A stretch of DNA of 64,000 nt from Kineosporia mesophila (GTDB lineage: Bacteria > Actinomycetota > Actinomycetes > Actinomycetales > Kineosporiaceae). The DNA lies in assembly GCF_021129235.1 (NCBI RefSeq), contig NZ_JAJOMA010000020.1, positions 1 through 64,000 of the forward strand, given 5' to 3'. Shown piece by piece: positions 1 to 9,010 of the stretch (the first letter of the stretch is position 1; every line of letters begins with the position of its first letter). The notes under the pieces were generated by a model. That model was not told the DNA's origin, did no database searches, and was given only the letters and a program-made list of their open reading frames with translations. The position numbers were made by a program, and so were the translations under genes.

Positions 1-426
1 CTCACCGGCGTGCTCTTCGGCCTGGCCATGGACTACGAGGTCTTCCTCGTCACCCGCATGCGCGAGGCCTACGTGCACGGCACCCAGGCCCGGCAGGCCG
101 TGATCGAGGGCTTCTCCCACAGCGCCCGCGTGGTGGTGGCGGCCGCGATCATCATGTTCGGCGTGTTCGCGGGCTTCGCCCTCGGCGACGACGTCATGAT
201 CAAGACCATCGGCTTCGGTCTGGCCGTGGGCGTCATCGCCGACGCCTTCCTGGTGCGCATGCTCATCGTCCCCGCCGTGATGGCCATCGTGGGCGAGCGC
301 ATCTGGTGGCTGCCGAAGTGGCTGGAGCGGGCCCTGCCCGACTTCGACATCGAGGGCGAGGCCCTGACCGAGAAGCTCGGGCAGCCCGCCGGTTCCGCAG
401 ATCACCCGGTGCCCGCGGGGCACTGA
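1..426 (+). CDS. MMPL/RND-family transporter, C-terminal fragment
   Basis: Open from the window edge, so only the last 141 codons are present. The fragment has the MMPL C-terminal signature: the Gly-rich helix LFGLAMDYEVFLVTRMREAY, a segment with REAY/VIEGFSHSARVV spacing, then two hydrophobic helices (AAAIIMFGVFAGFALGDD and IGFGLAVGVIADAFLVRMLI) ending in PAVMAIVGERIWWLPKW. Family members are proton-driven inner-membrane exporters of lipids, drugs or siderophores; substrate cannot be told from this end. The cytosolic tail is short and acidic. No partner gene is visible downstream; the next gene is 93 bp away across a palindrome. Confidence 0.9.
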   Translation, partial: LTGVLFGLAMDYEVFLVTRMREAYVHGTQARQAVIEGFSHSARVVVAAAIIMFGVFAGFALGDDVMIKTIGFGLAVGVIADAFLVRMLIVPAVMAIVGERIWWLPKWLERALPDFDIEGEALTEKLGQPAGSADHPVPAGH

Positions 427-441
427 GCCCGCGATCGGTCA

Positions 442-489
442 CTGGGGCGATCATGCGCATCCCGCCCGGGACGGGCATGATCGCCCCAG
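442..489. repeat. Intergenic palindrome, copy 1 of a dispersed family
   Basis: Perfect 15-bp inverted repeat, 442-456 (CTGGGGCGATCATGC) against 475-489, enclosing a smaller stem 460-464/467-471. It sits 15 bp after the MMPL stop and before a same-strand gene, so it may end transcription, but it shares the GATCATGC core with palindromes at 2506, 13809, 53222, 60248 and 62576 (last one GATCAGGC). There is no T-tract after it. Confidence 0.8.
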
Positions 490-519
490 ACCCCGCCGGA
501 TGAACGAGGCCGACACACC

Positions 520-1950
520 ATGACCACGAACCACCTGCCGCCCGGCGAGAACCCGCTGGGGCGGTTGAGCCGTTTCGACGGCTCGACCTTCCACACCGTG
601 CCCGAGGGCAGCGTCGACGCGCCGTTCGTGCACGTCTTCGTCCACGGCTGGCAGCCGGGATTTCAGCGCCAGGAACGTCTTCACGCCCTCACCGACGTGC
701 TCCACGCCCTCCCGGCCTGGGACCCGCGCCTCACCGACGCCACCGGCCGCACCCTGATCTCCTACTACCAGGCGCTGCTGGACGCCTTGGTGTCCCGGGG
801 ACCGGACCACTGCGTCCTCTGGTATTCCTGGTTGGACGAATCGGCCACGGACACCGACCTTCTGCTGGCTTTCCGGTCCCGTCAGGCGACCCAGATCAAC
901 GGCCGGCGGCTGGCCCTGGCGCTGCAACAGGCATCGGGGCGGCCCGATGCCCGGTTGCAACTGATCGGGCACAGTCACGGCAGCGCCGTGGCGGTGCACG
1001 CGGCGGTCTCGCTGGGCCGGTCCCCGGAACAGGTCACGCTGCTCGACGCCCCGGAGAGCGCGATGACGCGGATCGGTGGAGCGGCCGACCTGATCGACGC
1101 GGTCCTGCCCCGCCTGGCCCCCGGCCGCGACGGTGACGCGCCCTTCGTCGACTCGTACACCAGCGTTTTCGGCCGGCCCTACCACCGCAAACCCGGGCTC
1201 TCCGCGGTCGTGGACGTGGCTCTGACCCCGGGCCGCCCGCCGATGCGTGACCCGCGTCGGGCCATCAACTGGGCCCATCTGTATGCCGTTGAATGGTATG
1301 CGCTTTCGGTGCTCGAACCGGACCGTGGGGTGGGCTACGGCTGGTCGCCGCTGACCGGTGCCGACCTGTCGGCCCTGTCGTCGTCCTACTTCTCGGCCCT
1401 CCCGCGTCGCCCGCTCGACCTGCGCTCGCGGCGCGACCTGCCGCAGACCCCGGGGGCGCGACGGATGGCCGCGCTGCCGATCCAGCACACCCCGGTCGTC
1501 GGTGCCGATCTGTACCTGAGCTCGCAGGCCCCGGACGCCGCGCTGATCATCAACAGCGTGCCCGGGGACTTCCTCGTCGAGTTCGACCTCGAGACCGAGG
1601 ACGACGACAACGTTCAGATCCAGATCGCGGTGGACGCGGTGCCCGCCTTCGTGGCCCAGACCCGTTTCCCGGTGCCGGGGGCCGGCCGGTACGTGATGCT
1701 CGCCGACGGCCGGCCCGGCGAACACCTGCTCACCGCCACGATGACCGGTGGCGCATCGGCGGTCTCGATCACCGGGGTCAGCGTGGTCAACTGGCGCGGC
1801 GCCGACGGGGGCTTCTCCTTCCAGCGCACCGCCTGGGCGATCTTCTCGGCCGGGGCCGTGACCGGCGGTCTCGCCACCGCGATCACCCTGATCACCGCGA
1901 GCTGGACCGTTCGCCGGGTGCTGGCCCGGATGACCCGCCGGACCCGGTGA
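520..1950 (+). CDS. Membrane-tethered alpha/beta hydrolase (lipase-like)
   Basis: A 476-residue protein. The strand VHVFVHGWQPG near residues 36-46 looks like an oxyanion-hole loop, and LIGHSHGSAVAV (nucleophile Ser152 in GHSHG) is a classic nucleophile elbow. The middle (about 190-310) is typical lid/hydrolase sequence with a candidate His in INWAHLYAVEW. From about 330 a beta-rich domain follows, and residues near 440-460 (IFSAGAVTGGLATAITLITA) form one membrane helix with a short basic cytosolic tail, so the enzyme is probably anchored by its C terminus. No N-terminal signal peptide is obvious, which makes the topology uncertain. Substrate unknown. It is followed after 19 bp by the RNA-ligase-like gene, probably in one operon. 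Confidence 0.7.
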   Translation: MTTNHLPPGENPLGRLSRFDGSTFHTVPEGSVDAPFVHVFVHGWQPGFQRQERLHALTDVLHALPAWDPRLTDATGRTLISYYQALLDALVSRGPDHCVLWYSWLDESATDTDLLLAFRSRQATQINGRRLALALQQASGRPDARLQLIGHSHGSAVAVHAAVSLGRSPEQVTLLDAPESAMTRIGGAADLIDAVLPRLAPGRDGDAPFVDSYTSVFGRPYHRKPGLSAVVDVALTPGRPPMRDPRRAINWAHLYAVEWYALSVLEPDRGVGYGWSPLTGADLSALSSSYFSALPRRPLDLRSRRDLPQTPGARRMAALPIQHTPVVGADLYLSSQAPDAALIINSVPGDFLVEFDLETEDDDNVQIQIAVDAVPAFVAQTRFPVPGAGRYVMLADGRPGEHLLTATMTGGASAVSITGVSVVNWRGADGGFSFQRTAWAIFSAGAVTGGLATAITLITASWTVRRVLARMTRRTR

Positions 1951-1969
1951 CCTGCTCCAGGATGGACAG

Positions 1970-2512
1970 GTGACGCAGAGCCTCGAACTCCTCCTCGACC
2001 CGCAGCTCGACGCCGCCGTTCGTGAGCAGTGGCAGCGGCTGATCGACGCCGGGCTGCCCAGCCAGGGCCGGCACACCGGTTCCAGCAATGCCCCGCACAT
2101 CACTCTCGCGGTCGCGAGCAGCCTTCCGAAGCCGATGGAGGACGAGCTTCACGACCTGGTGGGGAGGGTTCCGGTCCGGGTCGGGCTGGGTGGGTTGCAG
2201 TGTTTCGGGCGACCGGACGGCCGGCAGATCATCGTGCGCCCGATCGTGGTGAACCAGGACCTCCTGCGGCTCCAGGAAGAGGCGGCCCGGCGCTTCGAGG
2301 GGCTGCCCGGCACCGATCGGCACCTGACCCCGGGGCACTGGTCGCCGCACGTCACGCTCGGGCACAAGTTCACGCCGCAGCAGGTGGGCGAGGCGATCGA
2401 GGTGCTCGGGCCGGTGAGCGACCTGGAGGGCGAGGCGATGGCCCTGCGCCGCTGGAACTCCGACGCCAAACGCGCCTGGCTCCTGGGCACCCCCAGCAAA
2501 CCTTCTCCGTGA
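1970..2512 (+). CDS. 2'-5' RNA ligase/cyclic phosphodiesterase-like (2H) protein
   Basis: A 180-residue protein with the two HxT motifs of the 2H phosphoesterase superfamily: APHITLAVA near residue 43 and SPHVTLGHKF near residue 126, at the usual spacing. Such proteins hydrolyse or form 2',5'/cyclic phosphodiester bonds in RNA or nucleotides; the in vivo substrate is unknown in most bacteria. The start is GTG, 19 bp after the hydrolase stop, with no strong ribosome site. Its stop codon TGA (2510-2512) lies inside the left arm of the long palindrome at 2506-2592. Confidence 0.75.
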   Translation: MTQSLELLLDPQLDAAVREQWQRLIDAGLPSQGRHTGSSNAPHITLAVASSLPKPMEDELHDLVGRVPVRVGLGGLQCFGRPDGRQIIVRPIVVNQDLLRLQEEAARRFEGLPGTDRHLTPGHWSPHVTLGHKFTPQQVGEAIEVLGPVSDLEGEAMALRRWNSDAKRAWLLGTPSKPSP

Positions 2513-2592
2513 TCATGCAAAACCTCCCCGGCGTTCTAGAACTCTGGCGCTGAGAGTTCTAGAACTCCGGGGAGGTTTTGCATGATCACGGA
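2506..2592. repeat. Long palindrome, copy 2 (40-bp arms)
   Basis: Arms 2506-2545 and 2553-2592 pair over 40 bp with a single mismatch and a 7-nt loop. The outer end reads TCCGTGATCATGC and the inner part holds TTCTAGAA. It overlaps the stop of the upstream gene and lies between convergent genes, followed by T-rich DNA to 2611, so here it can act as a two-way terminator. It is nearly identical to 60248-60334, which lies between divergent genes. Confidence 0.9.
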
Positions 2593-2609
2593 GGTTTTTT
2601 GCGGGGTTT

Positions 2610-5132
2610 TTAGCCGGCGGCTATGCGGCGGAGGGCTTTGAGGCCAGGCAGGAGGAAGTACTCCCCGCCTCGGCAGGTGACGATCTGGTGGGGTTGCTCG
2701 ACGAAGGCGGGGCTGGGGCCCTGGACCACGAACTTGCAGCCGTTCGGGGCGGCGCCGGAGATGACGTCGCGGTCGGCGCCCAGGCGGAAGGAGTTGCCGT
2801 CGCTCATCCAGTGCGCCTGGACGAACTCGAACTGGCGGTGGATGTCGCCGACCAGGGCGACGAAGAGCAGGCCGCGCTCGTTCTGGTCACCGGTGTCGGA
2901 GGGGGCTGGCTCACCGGCCCAGAGATGGGCGGAAACTGGCTTGCCGTAGGGAATTCCGCGGCGCAGCATGCGGTGCCGCAGGGCCAGGGTGCCCTCCAGC
3001 TCGGCGCTGCGGCCCTCGATGCGGTCGGGATCGGGATCGGTGGGGCGGGAGTCGCGGGGGTTCGCCCGGCGCACGTGGGCGCCGACCGGGCAGCCGAAGC
3101 CCTCGGGGTCGCCGGCCTGGTAGTCGAAGGTGGCCTTGGCCAGGGCCGGGCGGGGGCCGTCGGTGGACAGGGTGATCGGGGTGCCGTCGCGCCAGCGCCC
3201 CATGATCTTGGCTGCCGCCAGCTCTTTCGGGTCGGTGCCGGTGGGTACGCGGGTGGCCAGGTTGCCCGCGAGGTCCTCGGTGAGGGCGTCGAAACCGGCC
3301 ACGTCCTGCTCCAGCTTGCGCCACACCAGGTAGCTGCCGTTCAGGCCGACGCTGGTGGCCAGGTTTGCGCCCGCGGTGTCGCCGTCGATGTCCCGGTAGC
3401 CCAGAAGAGCTTCACCGGGCGGCAGTTCGGCGGTGTGGCGGCCGGTGGTGACGCCGTGCACGCGGGGCTGGGACAGGCCGTCGACGAACCCGAAGTGCTC
3501 GCGGAACCCGGCGGCGCGGGCGCCGTCCGGGCTGGGCGCATCGGTGATGCGGCCGGCCTCGACCGTGTCGAGCACGATCAGGCCGGAGTCCGCGCCCGGG
3601 AGAAGTCCCGGCCGGGAGGCCAGTTCGGCGTCCAGGACCTCGTGGGTGGGGGCGGAGACCATGAGCAGCAGGTGCAGGTCCTGGGCCTGGGTGAACGGGG
3701 CCTGCCAGGTGTCGGTGCCGGTGCCGGGGATCAGGCCGGCCTCGCGCGAGGCCATGCCGGCGCTGAACTCGGCCGGGAAACCGGTGAGCTCGGCCGTCGG
3801 CAGGCCGAAGGCCCGCAGGCCGGCGTAGCTGAGGGCCACGTGCACGGCGAAGGTCGGTGAGCTGGGCCGCTTCTGGGTCGGGGTGCCGGCGTCGGCGCCC
3901 TCCACGTCGCGCTCCAGCCGGTCGACCAGGTGCTCGGCCCAGCCGGCGGTGGGGATCTCGTCGACGATCCGGCCCAGCCAGGCCCGGGCCGGCGCGGAGT
4001 CGGTCACCCGCAACATCAGGTGACGCGCCGCGTGGTGACGCGGGTAGCCGGAGGTGACGAGATTCTGGACGTCGGTGAGGTCGGGATCGGTGAGCTGGGC
4101 ACCGGTGCCCAGCCGCTGGATCGAGCCCCGTTCCGGATCGGCCTGGGCCGGTACGGGCCGCTGCTCGGGGTAGCGCAGGGGCAGGGCGCCGGCCGGTGTG
4201 CGCACCCGGTCGGACTTGCGGTGCCCGTAACGGGTGGCGGGCAGGCTGAGGTCGCCCGGGGTGAGGTCGGCCAGGTCGTCGTCGAGGGTGCTGAGCAGGT
4301 TCTCGGCGGAGGTCTCGTCCAGGGGCGTCTGCGGACGGCCGGGCCGGTCGCCGGGCCGGTCGGGGGCGGGCTCGGCCGTGGCGGCCTCCCAGGCCTCCCG
4401 CAGGCGCGCGGCCAGCTCGGCATCGTTCAGGCCGTCGGTCTCCACCGCCAGCGCGGCCACCCGCCGGCGTACCTCCAGGGCGCCGTGCACGTCTTCCACC
4501 GAGGGCTCGGCGTCGCTGGCCGAGAACACGTACCCCGACCGCAGGGCGTGCTCGCCGAGGAACCGGGCGAAGGCCTCGCGGTCGGCCCGGCCCGGGTAGT
4601 CGTCGCAGAGCTGCCAGATCTCGTCGGCGCGCTCACCCAGGCCGACGCGCAGGCGTTCGGCGTAGTCGGCCTGGTCGCGCGCGGCGCTGTGGCCCTCGCC
4701 GTCGTAGCTGGCGGTGAAGAGCAGGTAGGAGGTCTCCGGCCGGTCCACCTCCTGCGGCCGCCCGCCGTGCGTGACTAGGTCGAGAAGCCGGGCGCCCCGG
4801 GCCATCCGGTGGCGGTCGGGGCGGGCCTGCGGGCGGAACTCGTGGCTCGGCATCACGGCCAGGCGGGCGAAGTGGGTGCCCGGCACGTCGAGGAACGGGC
4901 TGGACCCGCCGCGGATCCGGGCCAGGTTGCGCTGCAACTGCGCCACCGCGTCGTCGGGCACCCGGGCCAGCACGGTGATCACGCGCTGCCGGGAGCCGCG
5001 GGGCGGGTTGATGTACTCGTGCACCAGCCCGGGGGGCAGGCGGCGGACCAGGGCGCCCGGTAGTACCCGGCCCAGGAGACGACGGGGTTTCCGGCCGGTG
5101 GGGGAAACCGGGGATGTGGGGGAAGTGGGCAT
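2610..5132 (-). CDS. DyP-type heme peroxidase with a fused N-terminal domain
   Basis: An 840-residue protein. Residues about 335-835 are a dye-decolorizing peroxidase: FGFVDGLSQP at 547-556 carries the distal Asp of the GxxDG motif, GAHVRRANPRD near 684-694 carries the proximal heme His, and RRGIPYG at 723-729 the conserved Arg. Ordinary DyPs have 300-450 residues. The extra N-terminal part (about 40-240) has THFARLAVM, SYLLFTASYDG and a late YPG, which match in order and spacing the whole of the neighbouring upstream protein. A proline-rich linker (250-330) joins the two. No signal peptide or Tat motif is seen, so cytoplasmic. The start ATG is 31 bp after the upstream gene's stop, so both are probably in one operon. 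Confidence 0.85.
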   Translation of the reverse strand: MPTSPTSPVSPTGRKPRRLLGRVLPGALVRRLPPGLVHEYINPPRGSRQRVITVLARVPDDAVAQLQRNLARIRGGSSPFLDVPGTHFARLAVMPSHEFRPQARPDRHRMARGARLLDLVTHGGRPQEVDRPETSYLLFTASYDGEGHSAARDQADYAERLRVGLGERADEIWQLCDDYPGRADREAFARFLGEHALRSGYVFSASDAEPSVEDVHGALEVRRRVAALAVETDGLNDAELAARLREAWEAATAEPAPDRPGDRPGRPQTPLDETSAENLLSTLDDDLADLTPGDLSLPATRYGHRKSDRVRTPAGALPLRYPEQRPVPAQADPERGSIQRLGTGAQLTDPDLTDVQNLVTSGYPRHHAARHLMLRVTDSAPARAWLGRIVDEIPTAGWAEHLVDRLERDVEGADAGTPTQKRPSSPTFAVHVALSYAGLRAFGLPTAELTGFPAEFSAGMASREAGLIPGTGTDTWQAPFTQAQDLHLLLMVSAPTHEVLDAELASRPGLLPGADSGLIVLDTVEAGRITDAPSPDGARAAGFREHFGFVDGLSQPRVHGVTTGRHTAELPPGEALLGYRDIDGDTAGANLATSVGLNGSYLVWRKLEQDVAGFDALTEDLAGNLATRVPTGTDPKELAAAKIMGRWRDGTPITLSTDGPRPALAKATFDYQAGDPEGFGCPVGAHVRRANPRDSRPTDPDPDRIEGRSAELEGTLALRHRMLRRGIPYGKPVSAHLWAGEPAPSDTGDQNERGLLFVALVGDIHRQFEFVQAHWMSDGNSFRLGADRDVISGAAPNGCKFVVQGPSPAFVEQPHQIVTCRGGEYFLLPGLKALRRIAAG

Positions 5133-5163
5133 GACTCGGCTCCGTAAAAGCTCGCGAAAAGTT

Positions 5164-5841
5164 CTACAGGTCGCGCTGGACGTCGGCGAGCAGGCCGCGC
5201 CAGGCCCGCACCAGCTGCGCGTCGTCGAGTTCCTGCGGTCGGGGAAGGCGCTCGGTCAGCCCCGCGCGCACCCGCAGGGCGGACGCGATCTCGGTGGCCG
5301 TGGCCCCCGGATAGGCGGAGAAGTAATGCGCCAGCCGCCAGTCGTTGCCGCGGATGTAATCGGTGAACGGCCGGGGCGGCATCGGCCCGGGGAAGCCGAA
5401 TGCCGAGCCCCAGAGCAGAACCATCTTCTGCGGGGTGGCCCGGGAGAAGGCGTCGATGTAGTCCAGCCACGAGCCGTTGAAATTGCTCACGAACATCAGA
5501 TAGCTGTACCGGCGCTTACGCGATTCGCCCGGGAAGCGGTCGACCATCACCCAGTACGCGACGTGGATGAACGAGAGCCGGCGCAGGGTGCTGTCGGGGC
5601 CCGACCACGACTTCAGCCGCAGTACGGCGCGCACCACCGGGGACCAGAGGCGGGGGAGCGGGGTGAAGGTGGTCAGGCCGGTGGCCCGGCCGGATCGGTT
5701 GGCGGCGATGATGTCGAGTTCTCCGGGATCGGTGGGATCCGGATGGTCTTCGAGCGTCCCTGCCCCGTGACCGAGCCCGGCACTCAGGCGCTGGAGCCTG
5801 CCGACCGGTGCCACCGGGTCGCCGTCCTGTTGCGACCACAT
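5164..5841 (-). CDS. Stand-alone homologue of the DyP-fused N-terminal domain
   Basis: A 225-residue protein of unknown function. Its core RLSFIHVAYWVMVDRFPG, SYLMFVSNFNG, a Trp-Gly segment and GFPG, then YFSAYPGATATEI, parallels THFARLAVM, SYLLFTASYDG and YPG in the N-terminal domain of the next gene. I chose ATG at 5841 because AAGGAGG sits 7 nt upstream (+ strand 5849-5855); the frame is open to 5898 but that start has no such site. First gene of a two-gene unit with the DyP fusion, divergent from the LuxR-type regulator. It may act on or present the substrate of the peroxidase, but that is inference. Confidence 0.65.
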   Translation of the reverse strand: MWSQQDGDPVAPVGRLQRLSAGLGHGAGTLEDHPDPTDPGELDIIAANRSGRATGLTTFTPLPRLWSPVVRAVLRLKSWSGPDSTLRRLSFIHVAYWVMVDRFPGESRKRRYSYLMFVSNFNGSWLDYIDAFSRATPQKMVLLWGSAFGFPGPMPPRPFTDYIRGNDWRLAHYFSAYPGATATEIASALRVRAGLTERLPRPQELDDAQLVRAWRGLLADVQRDL

Positions 5842-6086
5842 ATGGCCCCCTCCTTGGGAATGAATTCCGGATTGCTCTCGTCCTGACGGGCCGATCACCG
5901 TAGAGTGTTCGTGTCATTACCGAACGCAATACCGGTGGTGGAAGAAAGGCCCGACCCCCCGACGCTAGGGGGCGGCCGGACGGCCCGCTTCGGGGTTGGA
6001 CCCTGGGGTATTCACATCACACGATGGGGCGTACCAAGGGCTCAGAACGTGCTAAACCAGTTTGAATCCTCACATAGACTCGGCGA
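5842..6086. promoter_or_regulatory. Divergent control region of DyP locus and LuxR gene
   Basis: 245 bp between divergent starts. It holds the strong Shine-Dalgarno AAGGAGG for the minus-strand gene and the motif GGACCCTGGGG at 5998-6008. The reverse complement CCCCAGGGTCC resembles the repeated CCCCAGGG boxes in front of the ECF sigma gene (9712-9755). No clear -35/-10 pair could be assigned. Confidence 0.4.
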
Positions 6087-8852
6087 ATGGTATTCGGGCG
6101 GATCACCGAACGAGTGGTGATCGACGAACTGCTCAGCGGCGTGCGAGAAGGCCGCGGGGCGGCTCTCGTGATCCATGGCGAGGCCGGCATCGGCAAGAGC
6201 ACCCTTCTGGGGTACGCGCACGAGCAGGCCAAGGGCATGCGGGTGCTGTCGGTGCGCGGCTTCGAATCCGAGTCCGAAATCCCCTTCGCCGGCCTGGCCG
6301 ACCTGATCCGCCCGGTGCTGCCGCTGCTCGACCAGCTCCCGCCGCCGCAGGCCGCGGCCCTGCAGAGCGCCCTCTCCCTCGGCCCCCCGGTGGCCGGTGA
6401 CCGGTTCTCCGTCTGCGCCGCCACGGTCGGGGTGCTGGCCGCCGCGGCCGCCGACACGCCCCTGCTGGTGGTGATCGACGACCTGCAGTGGCTCGACGTC
6501 TCCTCCCGCGAGGCCGTGCTGTTCGCCGGGCGCCGCCTGGCCAACGACGGCGTCGGCCTGCTCGTGGCCCTGCGCACCGAGCCCGATCGCGCACCCCACG
6601 AGCGCGCTCTGGACCGGCAGTACGCGGGCCTTGCGCAGATGGCCGTGTCGGGCCTGGGCCAGTCCGACGCTCGCGACCTCTGCCAGTTGCTGCGCCCCTC
6701 CGCCTCGCCCGAGGAGATCGAGCAGATCTACTCGGACACGGCCGGGAACCCCCTGGGTATCCAGGAACTCTGCGGAGCGCTGGGCCGCCCCGTCGCCGGG
6801 GGTCCTACGGTGCCCGCCCAGTCGTCCCGTCTCACCCAGACGCTGGCCGCCCGGCTGAGCCAGATGCCCGGGCGCACCCGCCAGGCCCTGCTGCTGGTGG
6901 CGGCCGCCGGCGGTGGGCGCACCGACGTGGTGCGCCGGGCCGCCGGGGTGATCGGGCTGGAACTGGCCGACTTCGCCCCGGCCGAAGACTCCGGGCTGCT
7001 GCTCGCGGACGACGAGCAGGTCGACTTCCGCCACCCCCTGATGCGGTCGGTGCTGAACTCCGCCTCCACCCTGCACGAGCGCACCGCCGCGCACTCGGCG
7101 CTGGCCCAGGCGCTGGCCCAGGTGCCCGGCGAGACCGCTGCCGACGCCCGCGCCTGGCACCTGGCCCAGGCCGCGCTGCCGCCGGACGACCAGGTCAGTG
7201 CGCTGCTCGCCGAGGCCGGCACCCGGGCCCGTTTCCGCGGCGGAAACCGGGAAGCGGCGAAGGCTTTCGAGCAGGCGGCACGATTCGGCACGGCGGCCGC
7301 GCGGCCCGCCCTGCTGCTGCGCGCGGCGCGCTGCTGGCAGCTGGCGGGGCGCACCGGGAAGATGATCCCGCTGCTCGACGAGGCCCTGGAACTCACCACC
7401 GACCCGAAGCTGCGGGCCCTGATCCGGCACATGCGCGGTTACGTGCGGATGTGGCGGGCACTTCCGCGGGACGGCCTGGCCGAGATGATCGAGGGCGCCA
7501 ACGAGGCCGAGAAGGTCGACGCGGCCCGCGCCTCGCTGATGTACGCCGACGCCGCGATCGCCCACTTCATGCTCGGCGAGCCGGTCGAGCTGCTGGCCGC
7601 CACCAAGCGCGCGTTCGAGCTGAGCGAGGGCACCGAGGGCGTGGCCCAGCTGGTCGCGGCCGTGGCCTACAGCGGCTCACTGGTCATCAACGGGCACCGC
7701 GCGGAGGGCCAGTCGCTGCTGTCCCAGGTGGTGCCGCTGCTGCTGGAGGTTCCGCCCCTGCCCCGGGCGCAGGAGTTCGCCCACGCCGCGTTCATCGCGA
7801 TGTGGCTGGAGGACTACCCCCTGGCCGAGCAGCTGCTCGACGCGATCATCACCGAGGCCCGGGCCAACGGCGCGCTCGGCGTGCTGCCCCAGGCCCTCTC
7901 GATCGCCTCCGAGCTGGCCTTCCGGCAGGGCCGCTGGCGTCAGGCCCAGGCCTACGCCGACGGGAGCGTCGAGCTGGCCAAGGAGACCCGGCAGGCCAAC
8001 GTCTACGGCCTCTACTTCGTGGCCCGCAACCACGCCGTGCACGGCCGGGCCAAGGCCGCGCACTCGATGATCGACCTGACCAACGACGTGCTGGGCCGCT
8101 ACGAGGCCACCGGGCTGCTGTTCCAGACCACCCACGTGCTGGGCCTGCTGGCGCTCGGCGACGGCGAGCTGGACGAGGCCGTCGCCCGCCTGGAGGAGAC
8201 CGGCCGCCTGCCCGTCGCCGTGCACACGAAAGACCAGAGCATCGTGCCCTGGGCCTTCGACCTGGTCGAGGCCTACGCCCGGGCCGGCCGCACCTCCCAG
8301 GCGCAGGCCCTGCTCGACGAGATCGCCGTGGACGAGGCCCCGCCCGGCTGCCGTTCCGACCTGCTGATCGCCCGCACCTGGCGCTGCCGGGGGCTCCTGG
8401 CCACCGGGAAGGTGCCGGTGGCCGAGGCCTTCGAGCTGGCCCTGGCCGCGCACGACCAGCTGCCGATGCCCTTCGAGCGCGCCCGCACCCTGCTCTACTT
8501 CGGCGAGCGCCTGCGCCGCGGCCGCCAGCGCGCCGAGGCCCGTACCCACCTGCGTCAGGCCCTGGAGATCTTCGAGCAGCTCGACGCCCCGAGCTGGGCC
8601 GGCCGGGCCCGCAACGAGCTCAAGGCCACCGGCGAGACCCTGGCCCGCGGTACCGGTATCGCGGCCGAACTCACCCCGCAGGAGCTACAGGTCGCGCTCG
8701 TCGTGGCCCGCGGCACCAGTAACTCCGAGGCCGCCGCGGCGCTGTTCCTCAGTCAGAAGACGATCGAGTACCACCTGAGCAACGTCTACCGGAAGACCGG
8801 GCTGCGCTCGCGGTCCGAACTCATCGCCCAGTTCGCCGACGCACCCGGGTGA
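6087..8852 (+). CDS. LuxR-family ATPase regulator (LAL/MalT type)
   Basis: A 921-residue protein. Walker A GEAGIGKST at residues 31-39, Walker B VVIDDLQWLD near 128-137, a long helical region with TPR-like Ala/Leu repeats (about 300-840), and a C-terminal LuxR helix-turn-helix from about 860: LTPQELQVALVVARGTSNSE then FLSQKTIEYHLSNVYRKTGL. These large ATP-binding regulators in actinomycetes usually switch on a nearby pathway after binding a ligand. Divergent from the DyP operon, so that operon is the obvious candidate target. Ends 158 bp before the convergent sigma gene. Confidence 0.9.
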   Translation: MVFGRITERVVIDELLSGVREGRGAALVIHGEAGIGKSTLLGYAHEQAKGMRVLSVRGFESESEIPFAGLADLIRPVLPLLDQLPPPQAAALQSALSLGPPVAGDRFSVCAATVGVLAAAAADTPLLVVIDDLQWLDVSSREAVLFAGRRLANDGVGLLVALRTEPDRAPHERALDRQYAGLAQMAVSGLGQSDARDLCQLLRPSASPEEIEQIYSDTAGNPLGIQELCGALGRPVAGGPTVPAQSSRLTQTLAARLSQMPGRTRQALLLVAAAGGGRTDVVRRAAGVIGLELADFAPAEDSGLLLADDEQVDFRHPLMRSVLNSASTLHERTAAHSALAQALAQVPGETAADARAWHLAQAALPPDDQVSALLAEAGTRARFRGGNREAAKAFEQAARFGTAAARPALLLRAARCWQLAGRTGKMIPLLDEALELTTDPKLRALIRHMRGYVRMWRALPRDGLAEMIEGANEAEKVDAARASLMYADAAIAHFMLGEPVELLAATKRAFELSEGTEGVAQLVAAVAYSGSLVINGHRAEGQSLLSQVVPLLLEVPPLPRAQEFAHAAFIAMWLEDYPLAEQLLDAIITEARANGALGVLPQALSIASELAFRQGRWRQAQAYADGSVELAKETRQANVYGLYFVARNHAVHGRAKAAHSMIDLTNDVLGRYEATGLLFQTTHVLGLLALGDGELDEAVARLEETGRLPVAVHTKDQSIVPWAFDLVEAYARAGRTSQAQALLDEIAVDEAPPGCRSDLLIARTWRCRGLLATGKVPVAEAFELALAAHDQLPMPFERARTLLYFGERLRRGRQRAEARTHLRQALEIFEQLDAPSWAGRARNELKATGETLARGTGIAAELTPQELQVALVVARGTSNSEAAAALFLSQKTIEYHLSNVYRKTGLRSRSELIAQFADAPG

Positions 8853-8910
8853 CCCGAGTGCGTCCGGGGTGACCCGCGTCCTCAAGCAGTAAAAGCACAA
8901 GCAGCAAAAT

Positions 8911-8950
8911 GAGGGACGCCGACGGGCCCCTGATCCCGTCGACGTCCCTC
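8911..8950. terminator. Bidirectional terminator between convergent genes
   Basis: Arms 8911-8926 and 8935-8950 (GAGGGACGCCGACGGG against its complement with one G:U) form a 16-bp stem with an 8-nt loop, between the LuxR gene and the minus-strand sigma gene. An A-rich run at 8891-8910 gives a T-rich tail in the minus direction. Confidence 0.75.
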
Positions 8951-9010
8951 TCCCCCTGCTCGCGCGGGGTCACACCCTCCACGGTGCCCCGCGCGCCCCC
9001 ACCGAACGTT

